Assembly: GCA_001599915.1 (NCBI GenBank)
Contig: BCIG01000017.1
Coordinates: forward strand, 124,001 to 188,000
Length of the DNA stretch: 64,000 nt
Reading direction: 5' to 3'
Source: Symbiotaphrina buchneri
Taxonomy: Eukaryota > Ascomycota > Symbiotaphrinales > Symbiotaphrinaceae
Shown: piece by piece, positions 56,390-64,000 of the stretch
Layout: every line of letters begins with the position of its first letter
Position numbering within the stretch: position 1 is the first letter of the stretch
Position numbers and translations under genes: made by a program
The notes under the pieces: model-generated
Databases searched by the model: none
Told to the model about the DNA's origin: nothing
What the model saw: the letters and a program-made list of their open reading frames with translations, nothing else

Positions 56390-59300
56390 TTGGCCTCTAG
56401 AATAATCGGAGTCCTATCTGAGTCAGGTCTAACTCCCACAGAAAAAAGCAAGATACTGTGCCATACCTCCATTGGAAGAGTGATCGTTGGCGAAGGCTGG
56501 TGCGTCTCACGAATCTCCCTGGGTTGGTATGGTGAGTTGAGCTCTGTTACCAGCGGGCAAGCAAGGCAAGCAGCGGAAAGAAAGAAAGCCGATGTTAAGG
56601 TATGTTCCACAGGGTGGGTCGCAAATAGGGAACTTGGGTAGTCGCACTCTCAGATTCCGCAGTTCAGACCAAAGGAGTACTCCCCGTAGCAGTCTCGATG
56701 GGAAACAAAGAGACGCAGACTTCTGCTGTTAAGTGCACATCGCCCGAGAACAACACTAAGCAACCTTGAACACTTACCCAGAAGCAGGGAAATCATCAGA
56801 AAAGGCTGAAAAACGTCGAACCACTGCACGGTTGAGTTTCCTTGCTGGTGTTTCGGTATATACGCATACCAGATCCCGCGTCACGCAGTGTGAGCACCGG
56901 GGCTTCGCCGAATTGCATTTCTCTGGCACAATGTCAGCTCTTTCGGTCTTCAACTTCCAAAGTCTGTGAACGGACGATGTCGTAATTTGCAGACATCACA
57001 AGTCTCTTTTGGAGGCCGTAATTGTCTAGGATCCATGTGGTGATATCGCCAGCTATGTGTCAACGGTTGTGATGTTCTGGGACAGAAAGGGGAGGCTGGG
57101 AAGACACTCCAGGCTTGAACCTGCTTCAGCAGTAGTCGCAGGGCATGATTCGGCTACGGGCGCTCCTCAGAGGACCCAGGCGTGGGCCTGGTGTCAGTTG
57201 AGAGCTCAGTTGCTTCCCTGCCCGTCGGAAGCGGTCTGATGCAGTGTTGCAAGGCTGTCAGCTGGTGGACATCACAGCAATTTCAACCTTTAAAGACATT
57301 CTGTAAAGCAACTACTCGGCTTTGGAACAGAGAAAGTCCATAATGGGGTTCGAGTCGCTTTGATTGGAGCTAAAGGCTACCAATGAGGCGGTGGACGAAC
57401 GGCATATCGGTACTTGGCCACAGACCAGTGGCCCAAGAAGGGCCGATTTAACCTCCATGCGAGCTGCGATTAGCAGTTGGTGTATTAGCCTGTTAGCAAG
57501 CATACAGGGGAGCTGCGTCTAGCTTGGCCAATAATCATCTGAGGAGACTCTTCTGATCCCGGGTTTCCCGTAGGGGCCAACGGCACTCTTGAGCAGGGGC
57601 TTCTCCTATCTGCAACTGTCATTTCTGTGGATCTCGGACATTGCGGCCTTGGGGAAGTGCTCTTGCTCATTGCCACGAGAAAGTGACTGTACATCGGACG
57701 CTTGTAGGGCTTGGCCCAACATACTCGGCGACCCTTATTGCACGTTGGAATGCTTGCAACACGCAATGACGGGCACCGTGCATCCAACGTTCTATAGTGG
57801 GTACAGCGGATGTCTGTCCAGAAGCGGATGCTCTGCACTTGGTCAACCATGGCCCGCTGGACCGGCTGGAGCCAAGCACTCAGCGGTATCCACTTTCCAG
57901 TGAAGATGGACCAAACTATCATTTACCCTACCGTTACCTTGAGAGCTACCCGAGAAGGTTGGGGAACCATATTATTATTGAGTGCGGTGTGAGCTCGAAC
58001 TATGGCGGGGCCCGTCCCCACCTTAGCAGTTTGGGGGATAGCAGAATCTCTAGGTTTCGTTAGAGCCGTGGGGTGGAGCGAGGCAGCTGCCGGCGGTCGT
58101 GCCGGAGAGGAGAGCTAACGGAGATACAAACGCACAGATGCAGAACAAATAAGAAGAATGACAGGAAACTTCCCAAGAGAGATTGTCACTGCCGACGCGG
58201 CACCAACGGATCCTATCTATTGTTGATTATTCTCGCAGAAAGGTCTATTGTTCATGCCATGTGCGGGCAGACAGTCCATTTCCGGTGTCAATTATGATGT
58301 GGGCTTGCGTGCTGAGCCCCGGCTACTTGCCAGCTCCCTTGTTTCGAGTTTGTCGTGCCTTCGCTACCGGATAGCATATTCGTATATGATTCAAAGAGTA
58401 GCTAAGGCAGGTACAGTTGCTACCATGGTGCAACGCCAGCCTCGCAGCCTCTGACGCTTTGATACCTCAGCACCACAATGCGTTAAGCCACCAGCAGATG
58501 TGAAAATACCCCGAAGCAGCAGGCCCCTAGGTATGTCGATAAGGACCGTCACCCTCAGCTCCTAGTGCAGCGCCTGTTATTTATCCTTCCTAACGCTGGG
58601 TAGAAAGATTATGCGAGGTAGGTAAGTTACCAGTCGTAGACCCGATGGATGTAGGCTAAGGTTATACCGTACATATCACAATTTTTAAAGGTACAGTACC
58701 TGTATGCTGCCCCAGCACGGACTGGGATCACCGGGATGCGGCGAAAATCCTCTAACCCCTGCTGCATGATTAGCGCATGCATGACCTGCAGATGCCGCAC
58801 GACGAACAACGGACGCCTGCATAAGAAAGAGAGATAAGCTACCTGTAAGGCAACCCCTTAACCCCTTAGTAACCATTACCTAATAATTGTCCTCCCGAGT
58901 TATCTTAACCAGAGCACCTTAGATTCGGTAGGGCGCATTCAGGAGGTCGATTCTGGGCGGAACACCCCCTTATCTTGGTGAACTTCTTATTTCGGAGTAA
59001 TTATAAGACCAATCTGGAACCCCGAAAGATAAGGTACCGATGCAACCGTGCTCAATTCATTATTAGCTGTGTTCCTTTTAGAATCGTTCTCTCGTCGAAT
59101 TCGGCCCTATCATCTTCGTCGTGTTTCATCTCATTTCTCCCCGGGGGTATCTATCCGAGAGAAAGCTATCCAAATAGTTGGATCGCCTATTGTAGTAGCC
59201 TCAGGGAGAAATGCAACCGGCTGACACTCTGACTGAGGCGACGTTGGCTCCCAGCAGCCTGAGTTTCCTCTCCTTAGCCTGTGATAAGCCTGTGCCATGA

Positions 59301-59967
59301 GTCCCAGGGCTGGAAGTGGTGGAATGCCCGAGCACAATGGCGGCTCACCAACCGGCCTGAGCGGCGTCTGAGCCGCAGCTGAGAAGCCTTTGCGATGCGT
59401 TTCGAGGTCCCAGTGTTTAGCGTCAAATATGGAAATTTCCTGCCGTGCAGTGAGATGGCTGAAGCCTTGATAAGCAGAGTCCCAGTCACCCTACCAATGA
59501 CCTTCTATACCTGCTATGCGTAGGTGAAGCTTTTCCATTGTCTTGGTTCCAGCGGTGGCAGGAGACAAGGCCTAAGATAGTATCTTGATAGCAGTCTCGA
59601 TGCAAAAGAAAAAAAGAAATTGAAGAGGGAATGAAGACTTTCCAACTGAAATCCCGGCAGAAGTGTCCGAATTCGATAAGGGACAGTCTTACCTCGCGAG
59701 GTCGGCTTCTGCCGACATTCACCGGGGCTCGCAGTATACTGGCCACCCTCTGAGTTTGAGGATGGCTACAACTTGTGGGTGTCACGGCATCTGCAGGTCA
59801 TCTGTGATACTACCGCCTCTTGGGAAACCCGTTCCGCTCACTGCCTTGATCTAGCTCAGGTAGGTACGTTCGCCACCGCTTTCAATATCCTAAATGCCCT
59901 GGTTGATCCTTAGGCCTGCAGAAATCAGAAAGACACGATATCAACTTCAGGCTATCGAACCATTATC
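56390..59967. other. Long region without a recognisable gene
   Basis: 3.6 kb. No frame above about 145 codons, none with a recognisable domain, and no terminal repeats or transposase-like sequence. The left end may hold the missing first exon or promoter of the regulator at 54063-56389. The right end is the leader of cluster member I. Confidence 0.45.
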
Positions 59968-60478
59968 ATGAGGTGGGATGGTAAGTTGCACCATCTACCT
60001 TCGGGAGATATTCATTCGAGCGTCCATTGTGACTAACGCGAGTGCTGCAGCTGGGGCCGAAAGGCTCATTCTCGGAATGCTCCTATCCCAGAACCCGGAG
60101 ATGGCGATTGATTACGAACTCATCGCATCTCGCATCGGCAATGGTGTCACGGCGTCTGAGATTGAAGACCGACTTAAGTACATCAAGGAGAAGGTCGAAG
60201 ATACCGAAGCCGGCCCTGATCTCGAGTCAGCAGAGTCCATAGGTGCAACGACGGGAAATGGTAAAGACCACGAGCAGAAGAAGAAGAGAGTGGTTGCGCC
60301 CTGTACTTTCAAGAAACGGACCTATAAAAAGAGCCACCAGCCTCTGGGCCACCCACATGTGGATTCAAACTTGGAGGGTGCCGCTCATAGCATAATATTT
60401 CCTCCCGCTGTGGTTTCCGGCGCTGAACAAGAACAAGACTCCGATCATGGTCTTTCCGAGAACAACAGGGATGCATGA
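59968..60478 (+). CDS. SANT/Myb-like single-domain protein, outlying cluster member I
   Basis: Two exons (59968-59980 and 60051-60478), 146 residues. Exon 1 is only 13 nt (M-R-W-D plus one base) and the splice gives MRWDAGAERLILGMLLSQNP, EMAIDYELIASRIG, then TASEIEDRLKYIKEKVED. The fold and the I-D-Y-x-L-I-A core match members C and E. The intron site (phase 1 after R-W-D) is different from them but identical to the donor of member J at the right edge. The tail is short: EQKKKRVVAPCTFKKRTYKK, then acidic. It lies about 7.7 kb from H. Because exon 1 is so short, the start is less certain than for the others. Confidence 0.7.
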
Positions 60479-61369
60479 GCTTTTCCTGGTGTGAGCTGCG
60501 CCATCATGTGCAAGAGTCGGACATATGAGGTCCCAGGAGGTTAGGAAGAAGGAATGGACTTGTTGCATGAAGGGTCACAGAAAGTATTGTCCAAGAGCGG
60601 GCAGATATCATCATGCATGTGCTTCAACCAGATCGCGGACTAGAGTCACTGGAGTTTCTCATTCAAAAAGCTCGGTCATCATTCATGTGCTGGAACAAAC
60701 CGAAAGGCCCGCAACGCGCCCCTTGAACGTGAATATTTCAGTGGCGCGTTTGGTGTGCATCTGCTCACCGCCGCGGCTATATCACCTCCTCCAATGTCCA
60801 CTGCCACAAGCATAGACCCACCTAGATAACGGCTTGGTTCTCTACGAGCAAGCTACAAGCTGGCCGCCACGTACATCCTTTTGACCAGCTGGCTTTCATT
60901 GTCCTCATATTCTGATCGCTGTCCTAACGCGTCCTATCTACCTTCCAAGATCAGAAAAGTTCAAACCATCATGGCCATGGATAAGGACAAGTCGGGGGTT
61001 GTTGGAGAACTATCACAGGTATGGATTCCTAGGTCCCCACCTTAAGGGAGCGATCACTTTCATATTTGGTCGGCAACCGGCGCTTGATGCACGTTATGTG
61101 CTCAGCCGTACATCTTCAGCTATACTGTCTTGTTCTCCACATTTGCTTCAACCACTCCCCTGCTCAACAACCCCTTATACATCTTAATTTGGCCTTTCTT
61201 CCTATGCACTGGTTCAACCTACTGGCCCTTCACACCACACCTCCACCTGCACCTTCTCGTCACTCAGGCATGCCGAATTCTGCAATCTGTCTGTCTCTTC
61301 TTTCTGACCATAACATAGGACTCACCCGGTGCAAATATCATATCTAGCCCAGAGCAAGCACAATTTTGT
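60479..61369. other. Intergenic or 5' part of the CCCH gene
   Basis: About 0.9 kb. An ATG at 60971 followed by 16 codons (MAMDKDKSGVVGELSQ) and a GTATGG donor could be the first exon of the zinc-finger gene that follows, but I could not prove the link. Confidence 0.35.
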
Positions 61370-62360
61370 GCAGATGCTTTCAGGTTTCGCGGGCTACTAC
61401 TGCCCGAACTCATTGGTCGACGCTGGGCAGACGTCGCCAGCGACTATCATACTGGCATCAAATCCCAGAAAGATAGAGTAAAGCAAGTGGACGAGCCGGA
61501 CATTTCCAACAGGGCCCACCAACACCACCAGGAGATAGAAGCAGAAAGGACAAGCGCCTGGGAACCAGTGCCGTACTATCGCCTTCCACTCAGACCAAGA
61601 AATCCTACGTCAGACCTCTGCCACTGCAGCCGAACTTGGGCATGGATAAAGAGCCAACTGTGGCCCAAGGTCGGCGATGCCATTGAAGACACAGCCATCG
61701 GTCCGTCAAATGGCACAGACGCAAACATCATTGTCTCCGGGTATGGCTGAACCGATTCAGGGCGAGGTGGCAGAAGCCTTGTCTGTGGCAAAGCTACCCA
61801 TTCAGCTATCACAATCCACTCTCAACAACTTGGCACAGATCATATCCCAGCAGCTTATCCAGACAAGGCTTTCCAGTCCCATCCCAGTGGACCGTCATCT
61901 GAAGTCGCTGCAATCCGTGGTTGTCGCCGGCCGGAACCCCGCGCCTACCAGACAGCCAAGTTCACACTCTGTTCTCGTCCCGGAAAACCCTAGCAAGGGC
62001 GGTCTCTGGATCTTGGTGGATGATCAACGTTGGAGAGTAGACGTCGATGTCGATGTCGGCGCCAGCAGTCAATCGCTTGCTCGGGTACAGACCCTCAACT
62101 TGTGCCCTGGGTTTTACCTCACCAACCGCTGCCCCGGAAAATGCGGCATGGTACACTCGTCCAGCTATAAACCGACGGACGAGGAGAGACGCGCCCTGGA
62201 ACATCTTATAAGGAAAATGCCATGTATTTCCGGTGTGAAATGTCGCCGCCCGCGCTGTCTATGGGGCCATCGCTGCCAATGCTCTACGGATGGATGCCCG
62301 TTCAACCTCGAATGTCACCGACCCATCATGGGGAATCTTCGCTGGGAGCGGATCATGTGA
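61370..62360 (+). CDS. CCCH-type zinc-finger protein, C-terminal part; upstream exon joins unresolved
   Basis: The frame ending at 62360 holds a cluster of CCCH-like fingers near the C-terminus: LNLCPGFYLTNRCPGKCGMV-H (C-x8-C-x3-C-x3-H), then MPCISGVKCRRPRCLWGH (C-x5-C-x4-C-x3-H), then RCQCSTDGCPFNLECHRP. I recall fungal proteins with the same tandem arrangement, usually taken to be RNA-binding. Upstream, coding-like sequence lies in a different frame from about 61370 to 61660 (FRFRGLLLPELIGRRWADVA). No good donor/acceptor pair joins the two: GT steps near 61668 are weak and would make an intron under 30 bp. It may be an unusual splice, a sequencing slip or a broken gene. Start not assigned. 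Confidence 0.5.
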
Positions 62361-63784
62361 CATGTCCTCAATGGCGGACTAGTTATCGGTTCCGGAATGA
62401 AGGAATGAAGGATGGGTCCTTGGTTGTGTGTTCTTTGTCTCAGTGGCGAAGTGGTGTCGTACGAAGGTGCCCCTTACATCTTGGCCGCACTATTTAAACG
62501 GCTCATCCCCATTTCTTCCTGTTCGTTGTCTACGGCGTCACCCATGTTGTTGTCTTCGCACCACTTCTGGATCTGAGGAGCGAGAACATGTAACAACGAG
62601 TGATATTGAGACCCTGTCGCTCTGCAATAGCCTCGTCAGATTGAGTCCTTCCGGCTTAACGCAGAACTTGTTACTTTCCATCTGTTCAAGGCACTGATAG
62701 TAGCAACGACTGCCTTCGGTATTTGACTTTGTCTAAATAATGCTGCGCGTGTGCCAACAGCCATTAGGTGATCTCCTTTGTCAATCATGATGGATGATAT
62801 GACCACCATGCAGCATTTAAGACGTTCTTCTTTTTCCTGAGGTATTAGCTACAATGATTCACTGACACCGTACTATTATGGGTGAAGCAGAGTATTTCCT
62901 GAAACCCAAACTAGAAATTCACTATTATAGTAATAGTGATGGTACCAATCACAATGTGACTTAACTACCTAGGTACTCTATCTCAATTATAGAGATATCC
63001 GTATGATGACACTGGATATGACAAAAAGCTAGCTCATGATCTGGCCGTAGGAATTGATAGAGCTATAGTAGGGACCAGATGAAACTGTAAAGCCCAGTCA
63101 TAATGTAGAACAGCTGTACAAGATGGACATTCCTTCAACCAAGCCCACAGCATGATCCATGTTGGTATAACTGTCAGTTGGAGAAGGAAGAGACACTCTC
63201 AAGGAAACCTCTTAACCAAGGTGGACTTCTTGTCAGATGGTATCATACCTAATAGTCCATTAACTTAAGCCCTACACACCGCCTTTTCTTCTGTAATCTT
63301 TAACGAGATCTCGGCGTCCATCCTGACGACCTCACCTCCATCGCTGCCTGGGCAACACATTGCGATGACATCGACGCCGAGCATGGCTAGCTTCTGAACC
63401 TCTATAAGGTGAATCGTCAACGACACGAAGCTGTAAACGATATCGAACTTTGAGCGTGTCTATCGTTGACCGACCAATTGGGCCGAAAAACTCGAGATTC
63501 AACGCTTCATAAGCGGAGGCAAGCCAACCCGCCCTACCTTTTCCCTTTCCTCCTCTTTTCACTCATCCTACACCTTTCCCACATCTTCCATACACCTTCC
63601 ATACACCTTCTACCTACCCCAGGGTCTTCGGATCCAACGTTATCTATCTCGGACGCAAGATCGTGACTGAAGGTCCGTTTTGTTGCCTACCTTGATTCTT
63701 CCAAGCTCGGCTGTCAACTCGCCTTCTGAAGGTCGGGCTCTTCCGAAGACAACGATCAGAGGGCAACGGTGAGAACCGCAGACC
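62361..63784. promoter_or_regulatory. Intergenic; AT-richer part and CT-rich leader of cluster member J
   Basis: 1.42 kb, no gene seen. From about 62,700 to 63,250 the sequence is AT-richer than elsewhere and contains a perfect 8-bp-arm inverted repeat (62920-62938). From about 63530 to 63620 the plus strand is CT-rich, as expected for the leader of member J. Confidence 0.45.
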
Positions 63785-64000
63785 ATGGCCCCCAAGCGGC
63801 CCCAACAGCCCGCCAAGGCGAACACGAGTCCAAGGACGCCGAAGACTCCTGCAGCTTTAAGGAAGCACACCAATAAACAAAGTCCAAACAAGGTCCAAAA
63901 AGTGAAGCAGCCTCGGCGTAGCACAGGCAAGCGATTCCTTGTGCGATGGGACGGTAAGTGCATGCGTCTGACGAACTTTCATTTCACTTCTGCTTGTTCC
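63785..64000 (+). CDS. Probable cluster member J, first exon (gene runs off the right edge)
   Basis: Exon 1 (63785-63953) codes 56 residues plus one base, starting MAPKRPQQPAKANTSPRTPK and ending STGKRFLVRWD, then a GTAAGT donor. The N-terminus is Lys/Pro/Thr-rich with T-P-K and S-P-N-K steps, like the tails of members D and G. The exon stops phase 1 directly after R-W-D, exactly as in member I, where the next exon begins the SANT-like helix. I therefore infer that the domain follows outside the window; this cannot be seen here. Confidence 0.5.
   Translation, partial: MAPKRPQQPAKANTSPRTPKTPAALRKHTNKQSPNKVQKVKQPRRSTGKRFLVRWDGKCMRLTNFHFTSACS

Noticed and set aside
57090-57150. Possible minus-strand tRNA from a GGTTCAAGCC word
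   Set aside because: The T stem has mismatches and no cloverleaf can be drawn.
57485-57922. 145-codon minus-strand open frame
   Set aside because: Composition is rich in Arg, Cys, Ser and Pro, as expected of chance frames in this base composition, with no recognisable motif.
56390-59967. Possible remnant mobile element in the gene-poor 3.6 kb stretch
   Set aside because: No transposase or polymerase motifs, no terminal repeats and no target-site duplication could be seen.
62920-62938. Perfect 8-bp inverted repeat in AT-richer DNA
   Set aside because: Too short, with a 3-bp loop and no T tract; palindromes of this size are expected by chance in AT-rich sequence.

Overview
The window is nuclear DNA of a filamentous ascomycete (Pezizomycotina). 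The evidence is the mix of genes (H2A.Z, UFD1, LIN1/CD2BP2, HSF1, PHO88/SND3, an NCoR-like SNT1 protein, deoxyhypusine synthase, RFC3, Zn2Cys6 regulators), introns of about 40-70 bp with GTAAGT-type donors and CTNAC-type branch sites, CT-rich leaders, and long intergenic gaps. I cannot name the genus or class. Exon borders below were read by eye from splice signals, reading frame and family similarity recalled from memory; no search was run.

Left part (1-35.3 kb) is mostly conserved housekeeping. It holds the first exon of H2A.Z at the left edge, a small Cys-rich orphan, UFD1 and LIN1 divergent from one promoter, HSF1, a small membrane protein, PHO88/SND3, a large MATH / degenerate USP / MORN / RING fusion gene, the SNT1-like SANT corepressor, deoxyhypusine synthase and RFC3 (tail to tail), and a Zn2Cys6 transcription factor that diverges from a 56-residue Cys/Trp-rich orphan.

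Right part (36.2-64 kb) is the unusual region. Eight genes (one on the minus strand, then seven in a row on the plus strand, about 1.4-3 kb apart) encode small proteins of 166-292 residues. Each has one N-terminal SANT/Myb-like helix-turn-helix of about 50 residues, then a disordered tail, usually basic or highly charged. Two more likely members lie at 60.0 kb and at the right edge (63.8 kb, cut off by the window). Shared intron positions inside the domain show that they come from duplication and split them into subgroups. Several tails carry repeated Psi-K-x-E (SUMO consensus) motifs, up to five in one protein. This looks like an expanded, largely uncharacterised family of small chromatin or DNA-binding proteins and is the main finding here.

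Between 52 and 62.4 kb the cluster is broken up by a fungal-type transcription factor with no zinc cluster that I can find, about 3.6 kb without a recognisable gene, and a CCCH zinc-finger gene whose upstream exons I could not join. I saw no tRNA or rRNA gene, no CRISPR array and no recognisable transposon or virus-like element.
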